Positions 24,818 to 32,585 are shown, counted from the first letter of the stretch. The stretch: 42,140 bases of DNA from an uncultured Fibrobacter sp. (GCA_946413655.1 CAMKLO010000026.1:1-42140); one strand, 5' to 3'. Notes: generated from the sequence alone by a model not told the origin. Numbers and translations: made by a program.

Positions 24818-25359
24818 ATAAAGAGTCTATTCGATTTATTCGACTGCAACCATTCAACAAAGTCAAAAGTTTTGACTGCGGAGATGCTGATTTAAACGAT
24901 TTCATTTTAAATCGCGCAACTCTTTTTGACAAATACATGTTAGCGGTCAGCTACACCTGTGTTGACATCAACGACACCAGCAGGCCTTTAGCCTATTTTA
25001 GCTTGGCAAACGACAAAATCGCAACCAGCGACTTTCCTAGCATGACGGAATTCAACAGATTCCGCCGTAAACAAGGATTCCCGAACGAGAAAAGGCTAAA
25101 AAGCTACCCCGCCGTGAAGCTCTGCCGCCTAGCCGTTGACATCTGCGCCAAAAATCAAAAACTCGGTACACAAGTTCTAAACATCATCAAGTCCATGTTC
25201 GTCATCAACAACAAGACAGGCTGTCGCTTTATAACGGTTGACGCCTACTTGGCAGCAGTTCCGTTCTACGAAAAGAACGGATTCCGCATGATGAATCTGG
25301 AAGACAACGATCCGCATACACGATTGATGTACTTCGACTTGATGGATCTGGTGGCGTAA
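24799..25359 (+). CDS. GNAT-family N-acetyltransferase, possible TacT-type toxin
   Basis: A 186-residue protein; the ribosome binding site GGAGG lies 12 nt upstream, inside the preceding gene. The N-terminal FDCGDADLNDFILNRA is characteristic of GNAT toxins and their relatives (TacT and AtaT show a comparable FDCG..LN.FL motif). The acetyl-CoA region is CRLAVDICAKNQKLGTQVLN, a variant of the Q/RxxGxG/A loop, followed by DAYLAAVPFYEKNGF. Such toxins acetylate the amino group of aminoacyl-tRNA. The overlapping small charged gene before it supports a toxin-antitoxin role. A housekeeping acetyltransferase is the alternative. Confidence 0.75.
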   Translation: MVRQYIDKESIRFIRLQPFNKVKSFDCGDADLNDFILNRATLFDKYMLAVSYTCVDINDTSRPLAYFSLANDKIATSDFPSMTEFNRFRRKQGFPNEKRLKSYPAVKLCRLAVDICAKNQKLGTQVLNIIKSMFVINNKTGCRFITVDAYLAAVPFYEKNGFRMMNLEDNDPHTRLMYFDLMDLVA

Positions 25360-25376
25360 GGCAATAAACGGAAAAA

Positions 25377-25421
25377 GACCTACTCGACTCCGAATTCATG
25401 GAAATAATTGCGAAGGGGTGA
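25377..25421 (+). pseudogene. Second, diverged copy of the GH5 gene 3' end
   Basis: The frame from 25377 reads DLLDSEFMEIIAKG-stop. The GH5 gene ends RLDSELMEMIAKG-stop. Over the last 39 nt, 32 positions match (24276-24314 against 25383-25421), and most changes are silent or conservative. No other part of a GH5 gene is present before it. It is the end of a lost paralogue or the displaced original 3' end of the GH5 gene. Confidence 0.8.
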
Positions 25422-25422
25422 G

Positions 25423-25457
25423 TTAGAATTTAGAACTTAGAGCTTAGAACTTAGAGG
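25423..25457. repeat. Heptanucleotide tandem repeat, TTAGAAC type (5 units)
   Basis: Units TTAGAAT, TTAGAAC, TTAGAGC, TTAGAAC and TTAGAGG follow without gap, starting 1 nt after the stop codon of the GH5 remnant. Confidence 0.9.
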
Positions 25458-25512
25458 TTCGTCCTGAAAGGAAAGTCGCGACCGATAGGATTCTTTCAGT
25501 TCATAATTTTAC

Positions 25513-25539
25513 AATGCCCGCCATGTGCGGGCATTTTTT
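25513..25539. terminator. Intrinsic terminator, usable in both directions
   Basis: AATGCCCGC (25513-25521) pairs with GCGGGCATT (25527-25535), followed by TTTT. It best serves the rightward GNAT unit; read leftward it also follows the small truncated gene. Confidence 0.8.
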
Positions 25540-25568
25540 ACGCAGCCACTTGACACAGCAACAGACAT

Positions 25569-25736
25569 TCAAAACTCAAAAGGAGCCTTCAAATCGTAGG
25601 CTTCACAATCAACACCCGACAAACTATCCGCAGCGCCATGAACAAGTATTATAATATTGTAGCGTTCTATGCTTTCCATAGGCTTCGCGTATACAAGCAT
25701 AGTCATCACTACTATAACCAACAAAAATCTTTTCAT
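25569..25736 (-). CDS. Truncated secreted protein, N-terminal fragment of an alpha/beta hydrolase-like family
   Basis: A 55-residue frame from the ATG at 25736, overlapping the stop of the lipoprotein gene by 4 nt (ATGA). Residues 1-17 are a signal peptide ending near VYAKP. The mature part reads ERYNIIILVHGAADSLSG, the first strand and oxyanion-type HG turn of many lipases and PGAP1-like hydrolases. The frame then stops and a terminator follows within 60 bp. No downstream GxSxG part exists in any frame up to the terminator. It is therefore either a gene remnant or a very small secreted protein of unknown role. Confidence 0.5.
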   Translation of the reverse strand: MKRFLLVIVVMTMLVYAKPMESIERYNIIILVHGAADSLSGVDCEAYDLKAPFEF

Positions 25737-26614
25737 CGGACTTTTCTCCAAAACAACAGTTTTCCTTCTTCAAAATCAATTTTTAGTAAATTACGATTTA
25801 ACGTTCCTATATCAAGCATCACATAAGAATTCATAAAAGTCAGAACGGGATTCATAGCTTGTACACCATCAAATAATTCATACGTCCACAACGAATCTTT
25901 AATGCCCTTTTCATCTTTCAAAAAAATTCCATCTTGATAGCGTTCATAATACGAGATGATTGTATCCTTTTCAAACACACCCACACAATACTTAACCCCT
26001 TCATGATCCCATAAATCAGAGCACTCTTCTGCAAATTCCTCTAACTTTTCATACCCCGTTATTTTCTTTTTTGCCACATCCACGATTGCGTAGCCGCAAT
26101 CTTCAGTACTCCCCACAAGCCGCCATTTTCCATTGCCCCAAGGACGAATTGAACCGACTTTTTCTCTTGTACTGCAGCCACCCCACTCAAAATAACCCAA
26201 GTCTTCGGAGTCCTTACCCAATGTCCACTTGTAGAAGCGACTTTTGTTTTTTTCGAATTCAATCACCGTCGAGTCATCCACCAAGTCATAAACATTTACA
26301 ACATACTGATCCCTCAGTTTGTCGCTTTTCCAGACATTCTCTTCTGTATAAAAATTATCTACAACAATTCTTGTCCCCTTTTCCCTAGTAGAACAATCAT
26401 CACCCAAGGGTTTGGCAAGACAAGTCTCTATTTTCTTCTCTTCTATATAAACGACAAGAGAATCGCCGGAATAACCAATTAACTGTGTTCTAGAGACATC
26501 CTCTTCACTCTCATCCCAGACACTTGAACACCCCCACATGCATATGCATGCGAAAGCAACCGCCAAAACAGCGAGCATTTTTTCAGCCCCAAACTTGTTC
26601 ATTTTATTTTCCAT
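25733..26614 (-). CDS. Hypothetical lipoprotein
   Basis: A 293-residue protein with two possible starts (ATG 26614 or ATG 26602). The signal sequence ends in a lipobox ICMWGC, after which the mature part begins SSVWDESEEDVS. It is rich in aromatic and charged residues with paired cysteines (TCLAKPLGDDC, GGCSTREKVG, EDCGYAI, EECSDLW, VKYCVGVF), which suggests disulphide bonds outside the cytosol. No known domain was recognised. Gene composition is AT-rich. The stop overlaps the next small gene by 4 nt. Confidence 0.6.
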   Translation of the reverse strand: MENKMNKFGAEKMLAVLAVAFACICMWGCSSVWDESEEDVSRTQLIGYSGDSLVVYIEEKKIETCLAKPLGDDCSTREKGTRIVVDNFYTEENVWKSDKLRDQYVVNVYDLVDDSTVIEFEKNKSRFYKWTLGKDSEDLGYFEWGGCSTREKVGSIRPWGNGKWRLVGSTEDCGYAIVDVAKKKITGYEKLEEFAEECSDLWDHEGVKYCVGVFEKDTIISYYERYQDGIFLKDEKGIKDSLWTYELFDGVQAMNPVLTFMNSYVMLDIGTLNRNLLKIDFEEGKLLFWRKVR

Positions 26615-26689
26615 AAGAGGCTCTCCTATGTTTAAAATTTTCCAATGTAAATTTATATATAAAAGTGTTATATGCGATAACTAGATTTG

Positions 26690-26740
26690 ACTGGACCCTT
26701 CGCGTTGCTCAGGGTGACAAAGAAGCGGGTTCAGGATGAC
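26690..26740. repeat. Dispersed GGATCC/CAGGATGAC-type repeat, variant copy
   Basis: ACTGGACCCTTCGCG...CTCAGGGTGAC (26690-26717) is followed by AGCGGGTTCAGGATGAC (26724-26740). Both parts match the boundaries of the repeat at 18664-18698 and 27411-27440. It lies between the lipoprotein gene and the terminator of the outer-membrane protein gene. Confidence 0.6.
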
Positions 26741-26741
26741 G

Positions 26742-26771
26742 AAAAAAAAGGAGATGCCGCAAATGCGGCAT
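26742..26771 (-). terminator. Intrinsic terminator of the outer-membrane protein gene
   Basis: Read leftward, ATGCCGC, ATTT loop and GCGGCATC are followed by TCC and eight T residues (complement of the A run at 26742-26749). Confidence 0.8.
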
Positions 26772-26806
26772 AATTATTGAAAAAAACAAGTATTATTTAA
26801 AACAAA

Positions 26807-27265
26807 TTACATCTCAATAAGAATACCGGCTTGCAAGTACCAGTAGCCTTCGCCGGAGCGGTTCAAGAACTGGTAGCCACCCGAAAAGATGATGGATGAA
26901 CGGTCGCCATTTTTGATGTCAAGTCCGGCACCTGCACGCCAGAACATCTGATTGTCCTTGCCAAGCATATAACCGAAATCGCCCGTGGCAATCGGCAGCA
27001 CAGTTCTTCCAATCGGGAGGCGAACCCAAAGGCTTCCGGACAAAGGAACGTATCCGACGTTGTCGAGTTCTTCGTAGCCTACGCCAACGCCTGCAAAAAC
27101 CATCTGGTCAATCGGATACCACAGATGCCCATAAAAGCTCATGTTGAAGTACCCCATATGGCTCACGCGATTGCAGAAACCGCCTTGAGCGTCCATGGTA
27201 AATGCGTTCGCCGGAACAGCGACGAAAGCAATGGCGAATATAACAGCTGTCAAAAATTTTTTCAT
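26807..27265 (-). CDS. Small outer-membrane beta-barrel-like protein
   Basis: A 152-residue protein. The signal peptide spans residues 1-21 (ending ANA-FT). The mature part is made of short alternating hydrophobic strands with aromatic girdles (MGYFNMSFYGHLWYPI, MVFAGVGVGYEEL, GSLWVRLPIG, WRAGAGLDI, IIFSGGYQFL, YWYLQAGILIEM). That is the pattern of an eight-stranded outer-membrane barrel. No family was recognised. It has its own terminator and is separate from the operon that follows. Confidence 0.6.
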   Translation of the reverse strand: MKKFLTAVIFAIAFVAVPANAFTMDAQGGFCNRVSHMGYFNMSFYGHLWYPIDQMVFAGVGVGYEELDNVGYVPLSGSLWVRLPIGRTVLPIATGDFGYMLGKDNQMFWRAGAGLDIKNGDRSSIIFSGGYQFLNRSGEGYWYLQAGILIEM

Positions 27266-27306
27266 ATTTCTACACGATAATATATAAATTCTTTTGTGCT
27301 ACGAGA

Positions 27307-27390
27307 AGGAGATTCCCACCTAAAGGTGGCCATGCGCACTATGGAACAAAGTTCCAAGTGCTGTCCGCCCCCTCAGAGGCGGGAATGACA
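27307..27390. repeat. Three-hairpin palindromic element, copy B
   Basis: Same layout as the copy at 1044-1125: CCACC-TAAA-GGTGG, then GCACT-A-TGGAAC-AAA-GTTCCA-AGTGC, then CCGCC...GGCGG, bounded by AGGAGATTCCC and GGGAATGACA. The inner part of the middle stem is TGGAAC/GTTCCA here but GCACT/AGTGC in copy A, so pairing is kept while sequence differs. Confidence 0.75.
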
Positions 27391-27410
27391 AGAATGCGAT
27401 ACAAGACTTC

Positions 27411-27440
27411 ACTGGATCCTTCGTTATCACTCAGGATGAC
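27411..27440. repeat. Dispersed GGATCCTTCG...CAGGATGAC repeat
   Basis: ACTGGATCCTTCG, a variable centre, and CTCAGGATGAC. It sits between the palindromic element and the glycosyltransferase stop codon. Confidence 0.65.
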
Positions 27441-27502
27441 CACACTCAAAGCGAAGCGACCTCAAAGTGGTAACGCCGCGACCTCACCCTTCACAACATC
27501 TT

Positions 27503-28654
27503 TTACTCGTCGCTGCGGGCTTCACGTGCCCAGCCGCCACTGCGTTCACGCTTAAAGGCGAGGAAAAATCCCTTGAGCATCGCCAAGTTCATGAGCAAGA
27601 AGTAATAGGCGCTCGGCAAAATTTTCGTCACCGCAACAAGCAATGCAAGCGTCATACAGCCAAAGAACACCTGATAGAAGAGGCCCTCGCCCAAAAGTAA
27701 TGCGTTCACTATATACAAAAGAATCATAAGATGCGGAGAGAACCAGCGGACAATCTTATGGGAGAAGAACAGGTACGCCAACAACGGACGGAACGGGTTC
27801 AGCAACGGCAGATAAGAGAACAGGTAGTTGAAGTTTGCGCGACCGATACGCACCTTGCGCCTGTATTCACCACTCGATTCCTTCGAGGTCTGTTCCGTAC
27901 CGATGGCACTTGCCACGAACGTGCAATAGTACCCTTTCTGCAAAATTTTCGTCGTTACGAAGAAGTCGTCCATGACGCTCTTCTTGACCGGGAGTTCCGT
28001 ATAAAGTTCCCTGCGGATGGCATAGAGGGCACCGTTACCGCCAATCAAGCGGTCGAGTACGCCTTCGAATTTCTTAATTTCACTTTCCAAGTCCCAATAA
28101 GAACTTTCGCCTTTGCCGAGCACGCTTCCGCTCTTGTCCGAAAGAATCAAGTGTCCGCAAGCGCAGCCGATTTTTTCATCCTTGAACGGGTCCACAAGTT
28201 TACGGACAACATTCGGGAAAAACATCGTATTCGCATCGCAGAACAGCAAGATATCGTTCTTCGCGATTTTCTGCAGGCGGTTCAGCATCGCCGCCTTGCC
28301 CGCATTCTTCGGAGCCTTCACCAAGGTTATTCCCTGATCCGCATAACGGGCGATAATCTCGGCGGTCTTGTCCGCGGAACCGTCATCGCCAATGAGAACT
28401 TCCAGCTTTTCCTTGGGGTAGTCGATTTCGAGGATGTTCTGGATTTTACGTTCAATCACGGCTTCCTCGTTATATGCGGATATCAAGATGGAAACCGTCG
28501 GGAGTTCGGCCTCGCCCATTTCCGGTTTCTTTTTACGCTTGAAAATTTCGCTCACAAACGGGAGCGTCATCGGAAACAGCAAATAGCAATGCGCAATCAA
28601 GAACAGCAGAACCCAGAACGCAATCTGAGCATAGAAGAGAACGTCTTCACTCAT
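27503..28654 (-). CDS. Membrane-bound family 2 glycosyltransferase
   Basis: The ATG at 28654 overlaps the stop of the thioredoxin gene (ATGA) and is preferred over an extension to 28666. Helix 1 spans residues 6-32. The GT-A domain follows: VSILISAYNEE at 54-64, GDDGSADKT at 89-97, FCDANT at 139-144 as the metal-binding region, GGNGALYAIRR near 205, and RRKVRIGRANFNYLF as the acceptor helix. Three or four helices close the protein, as in hyaluronan/cellulose synthase-type processive enzymes. It may build a surface polysaccharide. It is the last gene of a five-gene operon that starts with clpP. Confidence 0.88.
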   Translation of the reverse strand: MSEDVLFYAQIAFWVLLFLIAHCYLLFPMTLPFVSEIFKRKKKPEMGEAELPTVSILISAYNEEAVIERKIQNILEIDYPKEKLEVLIGDDGSADKTAEIIARYADQGITLVKAPKNAGKAAMLNRLQKIAKNDILLFCDANTMFFPNVVRKLVDPFKDEKIGCACGHLILSDKSGSVLGKGESSYWDLESEIKKFEGVLDRLIGGNGALYAIRRELYTELPVKKSVMDDFFVTTKILQKGYYCTFVASAIGTEQTSKESSGEYRRKVRIGRANFNYLFSYLPLLNPFRPLLAYLFFSHKIVRWFSPHLMILLYIVNALLLGEGLFYQVFFGCMTLALLVAVTKILPSAYYFLLMNLAMLKGFFLAFKRERSGGWAREARSDE

Positions 28655-29124
28655 TTGGAAATCCACTCCTTCTCTTTTTCAAGAATCTGGTAAAGCAAAT
28701 ACTTCATTTCTTCGGCAGTATAGGAATCCTTGATAGTCAAAATCGAGAGTCCCTTCGGGGCAATCAGGACAAACGCAGGCAATACGCTCAGTTCCCACAC
28801 GTCGAAATAGCAACGTTGGACTGTCTTGCGTTTGCCATCACAGACAATCGTGTCCTGGGAATCCACATCGAGCTTTACCGGGAAGAACCGCGTATTCAAA
28901 AGCGAGGCGACTGTCGGGTCCGAATAAGTGTTCGCGTCCATGATGCGGCAAGGGATACACCAGTCCGCATACAAATCGACAAATATAAGTTTATTCGATG
29001 TTTTTGCCTTTTCCAATGCTTCGGTGTAGTCCATCCAATGCACAAGCTTAGGCTTTGCAGGAGGAGTCGCAAAAGCAGCGAGAGCAAGACTCAAAACCAA
29101 AGCTAGCCACAAACACGTTTTCAT
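28651..29124 (-). CDS. Periplasmic thioredoxin-like protein
   Basis: The start is ATG 29124, whose first base overlaps the preceding stop (TGATG). A signal peptide spans residues 1-20. The thioredoxin fold shows IFVDLYADWCIPCR with active-site Cys56 and Cys59, and the cis-proline in SVLPAF. Two further cysteines (IVCDGKRKTVQRC) lie between, which may form a second redox pair. It would carry out thiol-disulphide exchange in the periplasm. It is flanked by a lipoprotein and a glycosyltransferase gene within one operon. Confidence 0.87.
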   Translation of the reverse strand: MKTCLWLALVLSLALAAFATPPAKPKLVHWMDYTEALEKAKTSNKLIFVDLYADWCIPCRIMDANTYSDPTVASLLNTRFFPVKLDVDSQDTIVCDGKRKTVQRCYFDVWELSVLPAFVLIAPKGLSILTIKDSYTAEEMKYLLYQILEKEKEWISK

Positions 29125-29456
29125 CACTTTTTGTCCTTCTTCGCTACCGGCTTCGGTTTTTCAATTCCAAGCAGAGAATCAATCCGTTCTGCGACAGCCG
29201 TCTGGAACGATATCCAGCGTTTTTCGTCGTCGAGGACCTTATCGCAGGCCTTGATAAAATCTTCGCGGGTGTAGCCATACTTTTGCAAAATGTCACGGCG
29301 GACAGTGCGGGATTCCGAGGACTCGCCCCCGTATGCTTGTTCCGCAACGCGCATTTCGACATACGCAGCCACAAGGCGTTCGTCGGTCTTCGGGGCGGAA
29401 TCCGAACAAGAGCAAATCGCCATGGCGACCACACCGAAAAACACGAAACGCCTCAA
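29124..29456 (-). CDS. Small lipoprotein, DUF4296-like
   Basis: A 110-residue protein with lipobox ICSC near residue 17. The mature part resembles the DUF4296 pattern: ERLVAAYVEMRVAEQAYG, then RRDILQKYGYTREDFIKACD, ending in a lysine-rich tail. Function unknown. It lies 4 bp after ftsY and overlaps the thioredoxin gene by 1 nt. Confidence 0.65.
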   Translation of the reverse strand: MRRFVFFGVVAMAICSCSDSAPKTDERLVAAYVEMRVAEQAYGGESSESRTVRRDILQKYGYTREDFIKACDKVLDDEKRWISFQTAVAERIDSLLGIEKPKPVAKKDKK

Positions 29457-29460
29457 GAGA

Positions 29461-30381
29461 CTACTCCCTGTTTTCTAAAGCGTTCTCGAAAAGGCCATCG
29501 ACGTAATCGCGCTTGTTGAATTCCACAAGCTGGTCGATGCGTTCGCCCATGCCGACCCAGCGGATGGGAATCTGCAACGAACTTGCAATCGAAAGCACGG
29601 AGCCACCGCGCGCGGTTCCGTCGAGCTTTGTCACCACAAGACCTGTGAGCGGGAAACTCTGGTTGAAAATCTTCGTCTGGTTGATGGTATTCTGTCCGGT
29701 GTTGCCGTCAATCACGAGCCACATGTCGTGCGGCATCGCCGGGTCCACCTTCTTGATGACGCGGACAATCTTCTTGAGTTCTTCCATCAAGTAGTCTTTG
29801 TTGTGGAGGCGCCCTGCCGTATCAATCAGCACCACGTCGCAGCCACGAGCAACCGCCGCACTGCAAGCGTCAAACGCGACCGCTGCCGGGTCGGAGCCTT
29901 CCTGGTGCTTCACGAATTCGGCACCCGAGCGTTCGGCCCACGTTTCAAGCTGGTCAATCGCAGCCGCACGGAACGTATCGCAAGCGGCAATCATCACCTT
30001 CTTGCCTTCGTCCTTGAGGCGGGCGGCAAGCTTACCGATTGTCGTCGTCTTGCCGGCACCGTTCACGCCAATCACGAGCACCACATGCGGCTTGCCCTTG
30101 AGCTCAAACGGTGGCGGATCCTTGAGCAAACGTTCCGCTTCGTTACGCATGATGTCGAGCACCTGTTCCGTCGTAAGCGACTTGCCCAGTGCATTTTCGC
30201 GAAGCGCATCCGTCAAAAGGAACGCGGCTTCGACACCGACATCAGCCTTGATGAGATGCTCTTCAAGTTCTTCGAGCGTCTCGTCCGTAATCTTACCGGC
30301 ACCGACAATGCCCTTCAACTCCCCGAGCAATGCATCGCGGGTCTTGGCAAGTCCGTTCTTAATTGCAGAAAACAAACCCAT
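29461..30381 (-). CDS. ftsY: Signal recognition particle receptor
   Basis: A 306-residue SRP-type GTPase. The N domain spans about 1-85; the acidic A domain of E. coli is absent, which is common. G-domain motifs are [10 protein letters not shown] at 105-114, DTFRAAA at 135-141, DTAGR at 187-191 and TKLDGTARGG near 250. It docks SRP-ribosome complexes at the membrane. The start overlaps the clpP stop by 1 nt. Confidence 0.97.
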   Translation of the reverse strand: MGLFSAIKNGLAKTRDALLGELKGIVGAGKITDETLEELEEHLIKADVGVEAAFLLTDALRENALGKSLTTEQVLDIMRNEAERLLKDPPPFELKGKPHVVLVIGVNGAGKTTTIGKLAARLKDEGKKVMIAACDTFRAAAIDQLETWAERSGAEFVKHQEGSDPAAVAFDACSAAVARGCDVVLIDTAGRLHNKDYLMEELKKIVRVIKKVDPAMPHDMWLVIDGNTGQNTINQTKIFNQSFPLTGLVVTKLDGTARGGSVLSIASSLQIPIRWVGMGERIDQLVEFNKRDYVDGLFENALENRE

Positions 30382-30962
30382 TAGATAATACTCTCGACTT
30401 TATCCACGAGACCGTAAGCTTTGGCCTCTTCGGCAGACATGAAGTTGTCGCGTTCGGTGTCGCGGTCAATCTGTTCAATCGTGTGTCCGGACGTTTCGGC
30501 GAGAATCTTGCCCGTGATACCACGGATGCGAAGCATTTCTTCGGCCTGAATCTGGATATCGCTTGCAGGCGCCACGATTTCGCCGTGAATGAGCGGCTGG
30601 TGAATCATGATGCGGGCGTTCGGCCATGCAGCGCGCTTGCCCTTCGCACCGGCAGTGAGGAGCACGGCACCCATCGAGGCAGCCTGTCCGCAGCAAACCG
30701 TCACGACATCGCTCTGGATGGCGTTCATGCAGTCGTAAATGGCAAGGCCGCTAGAAATAACGCCACCCGGGCTATTGATGAAGAATATAATGTCTTCGTG
30801 ATTCAGGGAATCCAAGTACAAAAGTTGCTTGACAATGCGTTCGGCACTTTCGTCATCTACACCGCCCCACAAGAAAATTCTACGCTTGGAGGCGAGATAT
30901 TCTTCCGCCTTCTTGAGCATGTCGGGAACTTGTTTTTCTTTATTCTCGTTGCAATCAGCCAT
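30381..30962 (-). CDS. clpP: ATP-dependent Clp protease proteolytic subunit
   Basis: The ATG at 30962 is preceded by AAAAGGA; an in-frame extension to 31070 is rejected because it lacks a site and adds non-family sequence. At 193 residues it has normal length. The catalytic triad is Ser97 (GQAASMGA), His121-122 region (MIHQPL) and the Asp in DRDTERD near 171. FINSPGG at 61-67 forms the oxyanion strand. ClpP degrades substrates unfolded by ClpX or ClpA. It starts the operon clpP-ftsY-lipoprotein-thioredoxin-GT2, an unusual partner set; clpX is not adjacent. Confidence 0.95.
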   Translation of the reverse strand: MADCNENKEKQVPDMLKKAEEYLASKRRIFLWGGVDDESAERIVKQLLYLDSLNHEDIIFFINSPGGVISSGLAIYDCMNAIQSDVVTVCCGQAASMGAVLLTAGAKGKRAAWPNARIMIHQPLIHGEIVAPASDIQIQAEEMLRIRGITGKILAETSGHTIEQIDRDTERDNFMSAEEAKAYGLVDKVESII

Positions 30963-31116
30963 ATATAATCCTTTTGTTCGGTTACAATTTAGAAAATAGT
31001 ATTGGGGGTTAGGTTTTACGAAACAGTGTTTTTTGTTCATTCTTGGTAATTCACTGTTCATTTTTGTCATTTGACTGTCAGTAATTAAATGTATATTTAC
31101 GAAAAACGAGCAATCT

Positions 31117-31607
31117 ATGGCAAAAAAAAATCAATCAAAACGTTTGACAAGCCAACATAAAGAATCTAAAGGTGCGAAAGGCATTTTTGGTGACGAGGCG
31201 AAGTATCACGACATGGACGTGTCAGACCTTTCCGTTCTTGCCAAAGAGCTCCTAGAAAAAGATTACCCACAGTTAGTTTTTAGATACAGAAAGAGTGTTT
31301 CAAAGAAAGAAATAAATGAGTCTCTTTGTCAAATAGACCCTGAATTAGGACAGACTCTTTTTGTTGAAGACTCCAGTATCAAGCCTGATGGTGGAATAAT
31401 TGAAGTTAAAGACGATAATGGCAACTGGCGTATAGTTTTAGTTTCTGAAGCAAAACGCCAAGGTAAGGATATTGAAAACATCAAGCAAGGAAAGTTGGTT
31501 GGCACCAAAAACGACCAAGACATAATGAATGCCGGGAATGCTATTGAACGCGCTCATAAGAATAAATGCTTGGACGAGATTTGTTCAAACAGTTGACAAA
31601 GTCGTAA
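31117..31607 (+). pseudogene. EcoRI-type restriction endonuclease gene with internal out-of-frame deletion
   Basis: The open frame (31117-31596, 159 residues) follows the EcoRI sequence closely from residue 1 to about 149. Catalytic Asp91, Glu111 and Lys113 stand at the same numbers as in EcoRI (KPDGG, SEAKRQGKD), and GNAIER supplies Glu144 and Arg145, known DNA contacts. It then ends abruptly with KCLDEICSNS. In another frame, 31566-31607 reads MLGRDLFKQLTKS-stop, which matches the C-terminal end of EcoRI. About 110 central codons are missing, including the region around Arg200. The endonuclease should be dead. The EcoRI comparison is from memory. Confidence 0.9.
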
Positions 31608-31620
31608 TGGAAGAGTCCGT

Positions 31621-32577
31621 ATGGTTCGTAAAGTAGATCATTCCCTTTTAGATAATGCAAAAATCAACAAAAAAGATGAATTTTACACGCAACTTTCGGA
31701 TATCGAAAGAGAGCTACAGTATTACAAAAAACATTTTAAGAACAAAATTGTTTTCTGTAATTGTGATGATGCAAGGGTTAGCAATTTTTATAAATACTTT
31801 GTAGAGCATTTTGAACAGCTAGGTATAAAAAGACTGATTTGTGCATGCTACAAAAAGAATGATTCTGACTTATTTTCTAAAGCGGAACGCGCCTTCTATT
31901 ATGAATATACTGGAAAAGGAAAAAAGCATCCAACATTGAAGGATGTTTCCTTTTTCAAAGGTGACGGCGATTTTCGTAGTAAAGAAAGCATTGATTTGCT
32001 GAAAAAAGCTGATATTGTTGTTACTAATCCACCTTTTTCATTGTTTAGAGAATACATCTCACAACTGGAAAAATACAATAAGAAATTTCTAATAATAAGC
32101 AACATCAATGCAATTACATATAAAGAAGTTTTCGCCCTCATCAAGGAAAATAAAGTTTGGATGGGCGTGAATATGGGTCGAGGCATTTCGGGATTTATCG
32201 TTCCCAAACACTATAAACTTTATGGTTTAGAAACTAAAATTAACGAGTCGGGAGAAAGAATTGTATCTCCAAACAACTGTATGTGGCTCACAAATCTTGA
32301 TAATGCTCAAAGGCATGAATTTATTCCTCTAACCAAGGAATACAACGGAAATGAAACCGCTTATCCTCGTTTTGACAATTATAATGCAATCAATGTAAAC
32401 AAAACCCAAGATATTCCTATGGATTATAAGGGGATTATGGGAGTTCCTATTACATTCTTGCATAAGTTCAATCCAGACCAATTCAAAATTATCAAATTTC
32501 GAAAAGGGGATGATGAACGGGATTTGGCGATCAACGGCAAACCGACTTATTTTAGAATTTTAATCCAAGGTTGTTGA
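31621..32577 (+). CDS. EcoRI-type DNA adenine N6-methyltransferase, apparently intact
   Basis: A 318-residue protein, close to the 325 or so of M.EcoRI and collinear with it from memory throughout: KKDEFYTQLSDIERELQYY at the start, FCNCDDARVSNFYKYF, then VVTNPPFSLFREY with the catalytic NPPF at 136-139, then GRGISGFIVPKHYKLYG, and YDAINVNKTKDIP-like NAINVNKTQDIP. It ends in YFRILIQGC. The expected product is N6-methyladenine in GAATTC. It lies 13 bp behind the remnant of the endonuclease gene, as in EcoRI itself. Composition is clearly AT-rich relative to clpP and aroD, indicating transfer. With the nuclease broken it would be an orphan methylase. Confidence 0.93.
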   Translation: MVRKVDHSLLDNAKINKKDEFYTQLSDIERELQYYKKHFKNKIVFCNCDDARVSNFYKYFVEHFEQLGIKRLICACYKKNDSDLFSKAERAFYYEYTGKGKKHPTLKDVSFFKGDGDFRSKESIDLLKKADIVVTNPPFSLFREYISQLEKYNKKFLIISNINAITYKEVFALIKENKVWMGVNMGRGISGFIVPKHYKLYGLETKINESGERIVSPNNCMWLTNLDNAQRHEFIPLTKEYNGNETAYPRFDNYNAINVNKTQDIPMDYKGIMGVPITFLHKFNPDQFKIIKFRKGDDERDLAINGKPTYFRILIQGC

Positions 32578-32585
32578 AAAAACTC

